Positions 54,373-62,982 are shown, counted from the first letter of the stretch. The stretch: 64,000 nucleotides of DNA from Halomonas huangheensis (GCF_001431725.1 NZ_CP013106.1:2232001-2296000), one strand, 5' to 3'. The notes: a model not told the origin generated them from the letters alone. Numbers and translations are program-made.

Positions 54373-54411
54373 CACCGGGAGGCTTTCGCTATGCAGGGAA
54401 AGCTCCCGGTG
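54373..54411 (-). other. Intercistronic stem-loop after the rbsB-like gene
   Basis: CACCGGGAG (54373-54381) pairs with CTCCCGGTG (54403-54411), continued by CTTTC (54383-54387) and GAAAG (54398-54402) with one bulged G. It lies 80 bp downstream of the binding-protein gene in the direction of transcription and has no T-run. Such stems often stabilise the 5' part of the message, raising the level of binding protein over ATPase and permease. Confidence 0.65.
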
Positions 54412-54492
54412 GATCAACAGTGCTCTCAGTTATCCGGGTATTTATCTGTCCTGATATTCAGCTGCTCTGATATTCAACTGTCCTGGCATTGA

Positions 54493-55467
54493 TCAGTTGT
54501 CCTGGTACTCGAATCCATTGACGTGACTGGCGTTGTCTTTGGTAATCAGAATGCCGCGGAACAACTGGCGCTCAGGTTGGCCGGTCTCGCCGTTTTCCAG
54601 CCAGGCATCCAACTGAACCATGCCCTGACGAGCCAGCTCCTGGGCCTGTAACATCGCGGTGGCGTAGAGCTTGCCTTCCTGCACGGCGTCACGCTCATCG
54701 TTGCTGCCATCGATACCCACCACCACAACATCGGACTTGCCAGCGGCTTCCAAGGAAGCGATGGCGCCTAGTGCGACGGGACCGTTACCGGCGACCACAC
54801 CAGTAATGTCCGGGTGTTCCTGGAGAATGGAATCCATGGCCTGCTTGGCCTTGAGCAACTCACCACCGGCATCCTGACGGGCGACCATCTGTAGATCGGG
54901 ATATTGATCCAGCACGCGGTGGAAGGATGTCGAGCGCGTGACACAATTGTTGTCGGCAAGATTACAGGTCAGCTCGACGTATTTGCCGGACTCACCAACC
55001 TTCTCGATAAAGGTCTGGGCGACCTGGGATGCGGCCTGAACGTTATTGTGGGTTAGCTGGGCAATGGCGATGCCGTCTTCAGGAATCTCGCGATTGATCA
55101 GTACAACAGGGACATCATGCTCGGTGGCATAACGAACGGCAGCCACACTGGCGGAGGAATCGGCATTGTCGAGAATGATGCCATCGGCACCCTGCCCGAC
55201 TACTGAACTGATCAGCTCACGCTGACGGTTCACATCCTCATTATGCGAGTAGATTCTCGCCTTGTAGCCCATCTCCTCCGCCTGTGCCTTGGCTGAATTG
55301 GCTTCTGCCGAGTAGTAGGGGTTGTCCAGTGAGTTGACCAGAATAGCGATGTTACCCTTGCTATCCTCCTGCGCCTGTACCGCCGGAGAAGAAATGGCGA
55401 GTACCGATGCACCGACACAGGCGGCGAATGAGAATTTCTTGACGAGCTGGTGCGCTATTGTCTTCAT
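54493..55467 (-). CDS. Ribose-type periplasmic sugar-binding protein (RbsB family)
   Basis: A 324-residue solute-binding protein with a signal peptide (FAACVGASVLAISSPAVQA, cleavage near VQAQE). The fold I signature is IAILVNSLDNPYYSAEANSA, then SHNEDVNRQRELISSVVGQGADGIIL and the hinge GVVAGNGPVALGAIASLEAAG. Two cysteines in ELTCNLADNNCVTR may form a disulfide, not usual in RbsB. GAAGGAGCAGGATA precedes the ATG. The ligand is unknown; operon context suggests the same sugar or polyol that is oxidised by the two SDR enzymes. Confidence 0.93.
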   Translation of the reverse strand: MKTIAHQLVKKFSFAACVGASVLAISSPAVQAQEDSKGNIAILVNSLDNPYYSAEANSAKAQAEEMGYKARIYSHNEDVNRQRELISSVVGQGADGIILDNADSSASVAAVRYATEHDVPVVLINREIPEDGIAIAQLTHNNVQAASQVAQTFIEKVGESGKYVELTCNLADNNCVTRSTSFHRVLDQYPDLQMVARQDAGGELLKAKQAMDSILQEHPDITGVVAGNGPVALGAIASLEAAGKSDVVVVGIDGSNDERDAVQEGKLYATAMLQAQELARQGMVQLDAWLENGETGQPERQLFRGILITKDNASHVNGFEYQDN

Positions 55468-55553
55468 TATCCTGCTCCTTCTTCTTGTATATATCAGCGA
55501 TGCTGTGTGAAGCGTTAATGTGTCAAATAATCAGATATTCATTGGTCTGTTTA

Positions 55554-56351
55554 TCACCAGATTGTGTACCCTCCATCTATCATCATGTCGGCACCATTGA
55601 TCATGTCGCTGGCATTGGATGCGAGAAACAGAATGCTGGCGGCGATTTCATCGGTGTAGGCAAAACGCCCCATGGGAATCATGGTTTTCATCTGCTCGCC
55701 CTTTTCTCCCGCCCATGCTGCTGCCCCCATCGGAGTCAGTACGACAGTGGGAGAAATGCTGTTGACGTTGATGCCATGCGGTCCCCACTCCTTGGCGAGG
55801 CTTTTTGTCATACCGATCAAACCAGCTTTGGCTGAGGTATAGGCGCAATGGTGATCGATGGCGACACTGGCAGCCTGCGAGGCAATATTGATGATCTTGC
55901 CACCCTTACCTCGCTGCAGCATGTGACGACCGACAGCTTTCGAACATAGAAAAGGTGCAGTCAAACAGACATCAATCTGGCGCCGCCATTCTTCGAGCGG
56001 GATATCTTTAGCTGGAGTCAGAGTGATGGTTCCCGCAGCATTGACCAGTACATCAATTGCACCAAAGTGCTCGATAACCTGTTCTACGCAGGCATTGACC
56101 TGAGTTTCATCGGTAACATCACAACACCAGGCTTTTACCGAATTCTGCGGATATTCGGCGAGCGAATCGGTGACTCTATCCTGCTCAAATTCGGGGTAGA
56201 GAATCGCTATAGACGCGCCTTTACTGATCAGTGCTTCGTTGGTCGCCGTAGCGATTCCTCCCAGACCCCCGGTGACTAGTACGACCTTTCCGGCCATCGA
56301 AAAATCGAGGTCAACCCCATGCTTTAGCGACATATCGTAGGATGTGGACAT
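55554..56351 (-). CDS. SDR-family dehydrogenase (polyol/sugar dehydrogenase type)
   Basis: A 265-residue classical short-chain dehydrogenase. The cofactor motif is VLVTGGLGGIATATNEAL (TGxxxGI), NAAG is present in VLVNAAGT, and the catalytic Ser-Tyr-Lys are in IINIASQAASVAIDHHCAYTSAKAG. The final INGADMMIDGGYTIW is typical of polyol dehydrogenases. An N-terminal extension of ~18 residues precedes the Rossmann fold. It sits between a second SDR gene and the binding-protein gene. Specific substrate not evident. Confidence 0.88.
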   Translation of the reverse strand: MSTSYDMSLKHGVDLDFSMAGKVVLVTGGLGGIATATNEALISKGASIAILYPEFEQDRVTDSLAEYPQNSVKAWCCDVTDETQVNACVEQVIEHFGAIDVLVNAAGTITLTPAKDIPLEEWRRQIDVCLTAPFLCSKAVGRHMLQRGKGGKIINIASQAASVAIDHHCAYTSAKAGLIGMTKSLAKEWGPHGINVNSISPTVVLTPMGAAAWAGEKGEQMKTMIPMGRFAYTDEIAASILFLASNASDMINGADMMIDGGYTIW

Positions 56352-56408
56352 GACTACACCTGTTTTTAATGCCTATCGTTGTGATTGCCAAGCATCTCTG
56401 CCGCGGCT

Positions 56409-57206
56409 TCACGACATGATCAAACCACCATCAACATTGATTGCCTGCCCGGTGATATAGCGAGCATCTTCTGAGGCAAGAAAGGCGGCGGTACCGGCAA
56501 CTTCTTCGGGAGCGGCGGCACGCTTCATGGGAATGTTATCTACCCACTCCTGCATCAACTCACCCGGCCCATAGTCGCCAAGAAGCTCGCCCCAGACCTT
56601 GTCGTTGTAAGCCCACATATCGGTATCGACGATGCCGGGGCAAATGGCGTTGATGGTCACTCCATTGGCGGCAAACTCGCGCGCCAGGCTCTGGGTAATA
56701 CCCAGTACACCGAATTTGCTGGCGGCGTAGTGGGGCGTGTAGATGAAGCCCTGGCGCGCTTGACCAGACGCCATATTGATCAGACAACCGCGCCCTGCAG
56801 CGGCCATGTATCTGAGGGCAGCCCGGCAACACAGGAACACGCCCTTGGTGTTGACCTCCATGACCTTGTCCCAATCGCTTTCAGGCAGTTGCTGGAGCGG
56901 TGCGATCGTGATGATGCCAGCATTCTGTACCGAGATATCCAGCCGCGAGAAGCGCTCGATGACGGCTGCGTAGAAGGCATCAACCTGTTCGCTCTGTGTC
57001 ACATCGATCTGCATCGACATCACCTGACCCGACAGCCCCGCTTCCTTGACTTGCTGTTGCAGGACGTCTGCTACTTCCGCTACCTCACTGCGGTTCGAGG
57101 CCAGTGCGACATTGGCCCCTTCCATGGCAAAGCGTTCGGCAATCGCCAGGCCAATGCCTCGATCCGCACCAATTACCACTGCGGTTTGATCACAAAAACG
57201 CTGCAT
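56409..57206 (-). CDS. SDR-family dehydrogenase (second polyol/sugar dehydrogenase)
   Basis: A 265-residue classical SDR: AVVIGADRGIGLAIAERFA cofactor site (Asp where Ser/Thr is common), QNAG in DISVQNAGII, catalytic INMASGQARQGFIYTPHYAASKFG, and the C-terminal YITGQAINVDGGLIMS. Similar in length to its neighbour but clearly different in sequence, so it is not a recent duplicate. AAGGAG precedes the ATG. With the other SDR it could form two successive oxidations, or an oxidation and a reduction (epimerisation) of a polyol. Confidence 0.88.
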   Translation of the reverse strand: MQRFCDQTAVVIGADRGIGLAIAERFAMEGANVALASNRSEVAEVADVLQQQVKEAGLSGQVMSMQIDVTQSEQVDAFYAAVIERFSRLDISVQNAGIITIAPLQQLPESDWDKVMEVNTKGVFLCCRAALRYMAAAGRGCLINMASGQARQGFIYTPHYAASKFGVLGITQSLAREFAANGVTINAICPGIVDTDMWAYNDKVWGELLGDYGPGELMQEWVDNIPMKRAAAPEEVAGTAAFLASEDARYITGQAINVDGGLIMS

Positions 57207-57272
57207 TTCATATCTCCTTGGTTCTGCCGTTGTGCCTGCACCTGGTCATGAATGGAAAGTGTCTGTAGGCAT

Positions 57273-58241
57273 TTAGTCAGTGCTTTCCAGAGTTCTGGCG
57301 AGTGCCTCTGCGGTATAGCTGTCGGTGACCAGCACATGAATCCAGCCCCCTAGCGCAGCGGCACGGATTGCCCCAATCTTTTGAATGCCTCCGGCGAGGC
57401 CGACAATGCGGGGTATGCGCTGTAACTGTTCTGCCGGAATGGCCACCACTCGTTCATCAAGGGCGTGTTCGACCCGGTGCCCCTGCTCATCGAAGAAACG
57501 CAGACAAACGTCACCGATGGCACCACAGTCGGCGAGCTCTCTACGCTCCTCATCGGAGAAGGCATTGCCGCTGCGCGCCAGGTAGGGAGAAGGCTCCAGG
57601 GTGCCGATACCCACCAGCGCCACACTCAATTGATCGAACAACGCCATGGTGTCGCGGACATAAGGTTCTGCGCAGAACACCCGCCCTGCGGCCGAGGTAC
57701 TGGCAATGCCCGGCACATGCAGAAAAGCGGGATGAGCGGCCATACGCATGGCCAACTGCAGAATCAGGTTTTCCGCCAGGTGTTCGGCGCGACCGTGGGA
57801 AATACCGCCCATCAGCTGTACCACTCGCGCCACCTTGACCTGGCCTGCACTAGAAAGGTGTTCCGCCAGTGCCACCAGCGCGGAACTCCAACTGGAAATC
57901 CCGACGAGGTCTTCTTCGTTGAGCGTCGACTCAAGATACTGAGCGGCCGCCTCGCCAATGCTGGACAGCATTGCGCCATTGCTGTCGTTGGGGCTGGCGG
58001 CGACAACCACTTCCTGCAACCCCAGGCCCTTGGCGAGTTGTTCTTCGAGCAGGTGATAAGTGCCTTCCGGCGGCTTGATGGTGATCGAGACAATGCCTTC
58101 CTTCTGCGCACGTCTCAACAAGCGCGATACCCCTGCCTGGGAGACATTCAAACGCGCAGCAATATCGACCTGACGCATCTGTTCTACCCAGTAGAGATGT
58201 GCAGCCTTGGTGGCCAGGCGCAACTCGAATTCAGGTTTCAT
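57273..58241 (-). CDS. SorC-family sugar-binding transcriptional regulator
   Basis: A 322-residue regulator. The N-terminal HTH is YWVEQMRQVDIAARLNVSQAGVSRLLRRAQKEGIVSI (residues ~18-55), typical of SorC/DeoR-like sugar regulators; the C-terminal sugar-phosphate-binding domain has VQLMGGISHGRAEHLAENL and RIVGLAGGIQKIGAIRAAALGGWIHVLVTD. The effector is probably a phosphorylated sugar from the same pathway. The start at 58241 overlaps the kinase stop by 4 bp. The frame extends to 58424 but would run antisense-like inside the kinase gene. Confidence 0.92.
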   Translation of the reverse strand: MKPEFELRLATKAAHLYWVEQMRQVDIAARLNVSQAGVSRLLRRAQKEGIVSITIKPPEGTYHLLEEQLAKGLGLQEVVVAASPNDSNGAMLSSIGEAAAQYLESTLNEEDLVGISSWSSALVALAEHLSSAGQVKVARVVQLMGGISHGRAEHLAENLILQLAMRMAAHPAFLHVPGIASTSAAGRVFCAEPYVRDTMALFDQLSVALVGIGTLEPSPYLARSGNAFSDEERRELADCGAIGDVCLRFFDEQGHRVEHALDERVVAIPAEQLQRIPRIVGLAGGIQKIGAIRAAALGGWIHVLVTDSYTAEALARTLESTD

Positions 58242-59776
58242 TGGCGCACCCCGCGGCTGTCGATCCTCGTGCTCGAATCGAGGTGTGACAAGGTGCGCTC
58301 CACCGAGGCTAGCCAGTTCTGATGCCGCTCCATTGAGTGTGTATCCGCCCCGTAGGTGAAGGTATCGAAGGACGATACGACCTGGTCGAGCTGCTCCAGG
58401 GTTGTCCAGTGCCCCAACTGCCAACCGGCAAGCAATGCAGCGCCCAGTGCCGATAGCTCTGCCTGCCTGGCGCGCTGTACATCAATGGCCAGGGTGTCGG
58501 CCTGCAGCTGCATCAACCAGTCATTGGCGCTGGCGCCTCCATCCGCCTTGAGCGCGGAGAGTGGCGGCAGTCCTTGCGAGTGTCCGGCAACCTGCATCAC
58601 ATCGACCACGTCCTTGATCTGAAAGACGATGGACTCAAAAGCCGCGCGCGCCACATGTTCTGGCCCGGTGTTGAAACTCAGGCCATCCAGCAGACCACTC
58701 AGATTGCCAATCCAGCGCGGGGCACCAAGACCGACCATCGCCGGAACCAACACCTCACTCCCGTCTTCTTCTGCGCTGGCGGCAAGCTCCGCGAGTTTGT
58801 CGATGCTGTTTTTGTCGATACTGCTGTCGATGCCCAGCAGGCGAGCCGTCCACGGCAAGATAGCTGCACTCACCGTAATATTGCCTTCCAGGGCGTAAGT
58901 GCATTCCTGCCCGGTCTGCCAGGCAATTGTCGAGGCAAGTCCCTCAGCCTCGAGGCGGCGTTGGCCGGTCATGGTCATCACTGACGAGCCGGTACCATAG
59001 GTGGCCTTGACGATTCCTGGTCGGAATCCTCCCTGGGCAAATAATGCTGCATGTGAATCACCGACCATCGAAAGAATCGGCGTGTCCTCGGGCAGTGAGC
59101 CAAACACACAACTGTTGCCGAACTCATGTCGTGACGGACAGATTCGCGGCAACAAGGCTTCCGGGATGCCGAATATATCCAGCAATTCAGGTGACCACTG
59201 GCCGCTTTCAATCGCACACAATTGGGTGCGCGAGGCATTCGAGGCATCGGTGAGGTGCGCAGCGCCGTCGGTCAAGTTCCACAGCAACCAGCTATCGACA
59301 TTGCCGAGGCGGATATCCTCGCCTGGCACATCCGCTGGCATGGCATCCAGCAACCAGCGAAATTTAGATCCCGAGAACAGTGGATCGATGGGCAGCCCTG
59401 ATAGTTGCTGAATGCGAGCGTTCAGCCCGTCACTCTGGAGCTGTTCACAGAACGGCTGACTGCGGCGACACTGCCAACTGATAACAGGGGCGAGAGGCTC
59501 GCCATTGCTTGCCGACCATGCGACGGCCGACTCGCGCTGGGAAGAAATGCCCAGGGCGACAACTTCAAACCCTGCTGCTTCGGCCAGACAGGCATCCACG
59601 GCGCGCTGGACACTAGCCACAATCTCCAGCGCATCCTGCTCTACCCAACCGGATCGCGGGTAATGGCAACCGAGCGGTGACGTCCCTCTGGCGATAATCC
59701 TGCCGTCAAGGTCAACCAGTACGGCTTTCGAGTTGGTCGTGCCCTGGTCAATGGCCAGAATCGCGGGTGTTGTCAT
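58238..59776 (-). CDS. FGGY-family carbohydrate kinase
   Basis: A 512-residue kinase of the glycerol/xylulose kinase superfamily. N-terminal phosphate-binding AIDQGTTNSKAVLVDLDG, then GISSQRESAVAW, ISWQCRRS, LGNVDSWLLWNLTDGA, the catalytic-domain segment KATYGTGSSVMTMTG and the C-terminal ADGGASANDWLMQLQAD. Length fits. It phosphorylates a ketose or polyol with ATP. The specific substrate is not evident; the operon contains a split transketolase, so a ketose-phosphate product with a cleavable C2-C3 bond is inferred. Translated after a 16-bp tandem repeat that covers its leader. Confidence 0.9.
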   Translation of the reverse strand: MTTPAILAIDQGTTNSKAVLVDLDGRIIARGTSPLGCHYPRSGWVEQDALEIVASVQRAVDACLAEAAGFEVVALGISSQRESAVAWSASNGEPLAPVISWQCRRSQPFCEQLQSDGLNARIQQLSGLPIDPLFSGSKFRWLLDAMPADVPGEDIRLGNVDSWLLWNLTDGAAHLTDASNASRTQLCAIESGQWSPELLDIFGIPEALLPRICPSRHEFGNSCVFGSLPEDTPILSMVGDSHAALFAQGGFRPGIVKATYGTGSSVMTMTGQRRLEAEGLASTIAWQTGQECTYALEGNITVSAAILPWTARLLGIDSSIDKNSIDKLAELAASAEEDGSEVLVPAMVGLGAPRWIGNLSGLLDGLSFNTGPEHVARAAFESIVFQIKDVVDVMQVAGHSQGLPPLSALKADGGASANDWLMQLQADTLAIDVQRARQAELSALGAALLAGWQLGHWTTLEQLDQVVSSFDTFTYGADTHSMERHQNWLASVERTLSHLDSSTRIDSRGVRQ

Positions 59777-59778
59777 TG

Positions 59779-59826
59779 TTCTTCGCCTATTTCGTTCTTC
59801 GCTTATTTCGTTCTTCGTTTATTTCA
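59779..59826. repeat. Three 16-bp tandem units spanning the tkt stop and kinase leader
   Basis: Units at 59779-59794, 59795-59810 and 59811-59826 differ at one to two positions (all begin TTCTTCG and end ATTTC). Read on the minus strand each unit contains GCGAAGAA or GGCGAAGAA, a purine-rich stretch, directly before the kinase ATG. The first unit in transcription order includes the TAA of the transketolase subunit. Confidence 0.92.
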
Positions 59827-60808
59827 ACAGGGCTTGCGCTGCGTCGACGATGCCTTCCACTGACATGCCAACGTGATCCAACAACCATTCCGGGCTGCCG
59901 GTTGGCGCAAACTCGGGGAAGCCCAACAGCTTCATGCGGCAAGGAGTGTTCTCCACCACCACCTCAGCAACCGCGCTCCCCATACCGCCACGCACACTGT
60001 GCTCCTCGATGGTCAAGATATGGCCAGTGTCTCGCGCACAATCGATGATCGTCTGCTGGTCCAGCGGTGAAATGCTGGAGACATTGACGACTCGCGCCCG
60101 AATACCCTGCTCGGCGAGTCGCTCGGCAGCGTCCAGCGCTCGGCATACGGTGACGCCGCATGCCAGCAAGCTGATGTCGTTGCCCTCGCGCAGTGTGACG
60201 GCCTTGCCCGGCTCAAATTGGTAGTCCTCGGGCAGCAGCGAGGGCACTCCCATACGACTGAGGCGAACGAAGGCGGGTCGATCGTTGGTCGCAACATGCC
60301 GGATGATGGCTGCGGTCTCGACATCATCCGCTGGAACAAAGATGTCGAGGCCTGCCAGCGGGCGAGTCCAGGCGAGATCCTCTATGGAATGGTGAGTCGG
60401 CCCCAGCTCACCATAGGCGACACCACTACTCATGCCACACAGCTTGACGTTGGCGTTGGAATACACCACATCGGCCTTGATCTGCTCGAGTGCGCGCCCG
60501 GTCAGGAAGCAGGACGCCGCGCACACAAAGGGAATCATGCCAGCGTTGGCCAGGCCAGCACCGACACCGACCAGGGTCTGCTCGGCAATACCGACATTGA
60601 CCAACCGTTGGGGCCACTTGCTGCGAAAACCGCCTAACTTACTGGAGCCAATCGAGTCGTTGACCACCGTCACGATGTTGGCGTCCTGATCCGCCAGCGC
60701 CTCAAGAGTCTCGGCGAAGGCATTACGACAGTCGTGCAGTTCTCGGGTGTCCATGATCGGCATTGCCTGCATTGATACGGTTTGAGAGGACGTACTTTTT
60801 GATGACAT
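59819..60808 (-). CDS. Transketolase C-terminal subunit
   Basis: A 329-residue subunit with the pyrimidine-binding (Pyr) and C-terminal domains of transketolase. Key segments: RLVNVGIAEQTLVGVGAGLA with the cofactor-activating Glu, PFVCAASCFLTGRALEQIK, ELGPTHHSIEDLAWTRPL and the transketolase C-domain DTGHILTIEEHSVRGGMGSAVAEV. It acts with the N-terminal subunit encoded 11 bp upstream. Reaction type: transfer of a two-carbon ketol unit from a ketose phosphate. Length is typical for split enzymes. Confidence 0.92.
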   Translation of the reverse strand: MSSKSTSSQTVSMQAMPIMDTRELHDCRNAFAETLEALADQDANIVTVVNDSIGSSKLGGFRSKWPQRLVNVGIAEQTLVGVGAGLANAGMIPFVCAASCFLTGRALEQIKADVVYSNANVKLCGMSSGVAYGELGPTHHSIEDLAWTRPLAGLDIFVPADDVETAAIIRHVATNDRPAFVRLSRMGVPSLLPEDYQFEPGKAVTLREGNDISLLACGVTVCRALDAAERLAEQGIRARVVNVSSISPLDQQTIIDCARDTGHILTIEEHSVRGGMGSAVAEVVVENTPCRMKLLGFPEFAPTGSPEWLLDHVGMSVEGIVDAAQALLK

Positions 60809-60819
60809 GCGCTAGTGCC

Positions 60820-61641
60820 TCACTCCAGTTCGCTCAGAGCCTGCTGTACCTGTTCGGCTGTCGGCACCTTGTGGTGCCACTCCACGCGATCCTCGATAAA
60901 GGACACGCCTTTGCCCTTGAAGGTGTTGGCGATGATGCAGCGCGGCAGGCCGGAACCACGCGGACGTTCCAGCAGTTCGGCCAGTGCGGCATGATCATGG
61001 CCATCGATCTCGAAGGCTTCCCAACCGAAAGCCCTGAAGCGCTCCGCCAAAGGGTCCATTGAGGTGACATCCTGGGTGCGATCCCCCTGCTGCAACCGAT
61101 TGCGATCAACGATCAGCGTCAGGTTGTCCAGATCGCCATGCGCGGCGGTCATCGCTGCTTCCCAGTTGCTGCCTTCCTGAAGCTCGCCATCTCCAACCAC
61201 CACAAACACGCGCCACGCCTCGGACTTGAGCTTGGCACCAGTGGCAGCGCCAACCGCGACCGGCAAGCCGTGACCCAATGGCCCGGTACTGGTCTCCACT
61301 CCGGCAACTTTCATATTGCATGGATGCCCGTTGAGCCGGGAATGGGGCTGAATGAAGCTGGATAGCTCTTCAATCGGAAAGTAACCGGCGTGAGCCATTA
61401 CCGTATATAGAGCCACGGCACAATGGCCTTTGCTGAGGATGAAGCGATCACGCTGTGGGCTACGAGGTTGCTGTGGATCGATGTCCAGGACGTGGAAATA
61501 CAAGGTCCCGAGAATATCGATGACCGACAGATCACCACCGATATGCCCCATGTTGGCATCACCAATCGTCTTGACGATGGTCCTGCGCATCTCGCGACAT
61601 TTTCTCGGTAGCTCATCAGTAGCGAGTTTTTGTCTGGTCAT
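60820..61641 (-). CDS. Transketolase N-terminal subunit (ThDP-binding)
   Basis: A 273-residue subunit carrying the PP domain. The ThDP/Mg motif is GDGELQEGSNWEAAMTAAHG ending in IVDRNRLQ; ANMGHIGGDLSVIDILGTLY and ILSKGHCAVALYTVMAHAGY are transketolase signatures. The start at 61641 (MTRQKLA) follows GGAAGGAT; earlier in-frame ATGs at 61659 and 61728 are less likely. It is the first gene of the ten-gene operon. Split transketolases act in special sugar pathways, for example apulose phosphate cleavage. Confidence 0.92.
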   Translation of the reverse strand: MTRQKLATDELPRKCREMRRTIVKTIGDANMGHIGGDLSVIDILGTLYFHVLDIDPQQPRSPQRDRFILSKGHCAVALYTVMAHAGYFPIEELSSFIQPHSRLNGHPCNMKVAGVETSTGPLGHGLPVAVGAATGAKLKSEAWRVFVVVGDGELQEGSNWEAAMTAAHGDLDNLTLIVDRNRLQQGDRTQDVTSMDPLAERFRAFGWEAFEIDGHDHAALAELLERPRGSGLPRCIIANTFKGKGVSFIEDRVEWHHKVPTAEQVQQALSELE

Positions 61642-61993
61642 TAGCTGAATCCTTCCCATGAATAAATATTCAATAAAAGAATATAAATTTATGGGCCAAG
61701 TATTTGTCTTGAATGATTGCAGCGTCAAGACTCTAAAAGACAGGAAGCAATATCAATTAGTCTAATGATTGCGCAAAAACACAGCGACCAAGATGTAGCA
61801 AGCACATGTTTTTAATGGTTTTTATTCGAAGTCAGTCAAAAAATGAGTCGGCGTGGAATAGACAGAATATTTCTGAATAATTATTCAAAACATGATTACT
61901 GAAATTTAATTCTCCTACTGATTTCTGAATATTTAAAAGAAGAATCTACAGCATGACTATGCTGAAACGGAAAATTAATACGACAATTATGCC
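61642..61993. promoter_or_regulatory. AT-rich promoter region of the sugar operon with two related palindromes
   Basis: About 350 bp of AT-rich sequence without a gene. TGAATAATTATTCA (61874-61887) is a perfect 14-bp palindrome; TGAATAAATATTCA (61659-61672) has the same 6-bp arms with a 2-bp AA centre. They are 215 bp apart, one just upstream of the transketolase start. A third partial copy TGAATATTTA lies near 61925. Candidate sites for the SorC-type regulator of the operon, possibly with looping. Confidence 0.55.
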
Positions 61994-62040
61994 AAAAAGC
62001 CCCACCAATCCCTGTGCTGATACAGAAGGATTGGTAGGGC
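61994..62040 (-). terminator. Intrinsic terminator downstream of the GntR gene
   Basis: On the minus strand GCCCTACCAATCC (62040-62028) pairs with GGATTGGTGGGGC (62011-61999) apart from one mismatch, followed by TTTTTGG. It lies 45 bp after the GntR stop in the direction of transcription and separates that gene from the sugar operon. Confidence 0.85.
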
Positions 62041-62085
62041 CTGGAAGTGGAGCTGAGGGCTAAAATCCAAAAGCAGAGAAACGCA

Positions 62086-62844
62086 TTATTGCGTGGTCTG
62101 AAACTGCTCGTAGGTCTGGCGGGCGCGGTTCAGATGTTGCTGCATGGCTTCTCGCGCCTGTTGCGGATCACGAGCAAGGATGGCGTCAACTACGGCCTGA
62201 TGTTCGTCTTCGACTCGCTTGAGATAGACATCCGCGGTGGCCGTGTTGACCTCGCTGCTGACCAGTTTTGAGCGTGGAATGGCGCTGAGGTTGAGTTGCT
62301 CGAACAGTACCGAGAAGAACGGGTTGTGAGTGGCCTGGGCGATGGCGTGATGAAACTCGAAGTCTTCTTCTCTCGCCAGGGTATGCTGGGCACGCGCTTC
62401 AACAAAGGCTGCGTGTCGCGCCACTATACGCTCACGATCCTCTTCGGTATGGCGCTCAGCCGCCAGGGCCGCTGCGGCGGGCTCAATGTTCATGCGCAGC
62501 TCGAGGACATGTAGAATATCCTCGACGGTGGTTGGCCGAATACGCTTGGCCGGCATCGCTTCCGCAGGGGCGGTGCGAAGCACTGTGGTACCGACTCCGC
62601 GGCGCGCTTCGACCAGGCCGAGTGATTTGAGGTGAGCCACCGCTTCGCGGATGACGGTCCGGCTAACGCCAAACGACTCACATAAACCGCTTTCGGTCGG
62701 CAAGCGATCTCCTACCGAAAAACTGCCGCCGGTAATCAGGCCCTCGAGTTGATCGGCCACATGCATCGACAGACTGCCCTCTCGGGTGAGCTTCTTGACG
62801 TTGAGCGTTGCCGTACCGCTGCGGGGCTCAGGCTTGGCTGCCAT
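62086..62844 (-). CDS. GntR-family regulator, FadR subfamily
   Basis: A 252-residue regulator. HTH: SMHVADQLEGLITGGSFSVG, DRLPTESGLCESFGVSRTVI and EAVAHLKSLGLVE (residues ~25-90); the C-terminal FCD domain includes the metal-type histidines in EDFEFHHAIAQATHNPFF and VEDEHQAVVDAILARDPQQA. The start at 62844 has GAGGA upstream; longer frames lack it. It lies downstream of the uronate dehydrogenase gene on the same strand and probably responds to a uronate or hexuronate breakdown product. An inverted repeat lies just upstream. Confidence 0.9.
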   Translation of the reverse strand: MAAKPEPRSGTATLNVKKLTREGSLSMHVADQLEGLITGGSFSVGDRLPTESGLCESFGVSRTVIREAVAHLKSLGLVEARRGVGTTVLRTAPAEAMPAKRIRPTTVEDILHVLELRMNIEPAAAALAAERHTEEDRERIVARHAAFVEARAQHTLAREEDFEFHHAIAQATHNPFFSVLFEQLNLSAIPRSKLVSSEVNTATADVYLKRVEDEHQAVVDAILARDPQQAREAMQQHLNRARQTYEQFQTTQ

Positions 62845-62879
62845 GATGTGATTCCTCATTCGATACCGAAGTCCCTTTA

Positions 62880-62904
62880 CGTACATAACAAAGGATTATG
62901 TACG
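62880..62904. promoter_or_regulatory. Inverted repeat upstream of the GntR gene
   Basis: CGTACATAA (62880-62888) and TTATGTACG (62896-62904) are exact 9-bp arms around a 7-bp centre. The repeat lies 36 bp before the GntR start and after the end of the uronate dehydrogenase gene, so it is placed for autoregulation of the regulator. GntR operators are often of this A/T-rich inverted form. Confidence 0.6.
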
Positions 62905-62982
62905 CCTCGAGTGTACCAGCCCTTGCAGAGAGGGTCGCCCTGTTGCCAGGGCGTACGCCATTACTGATGGCACTCTTGATGC

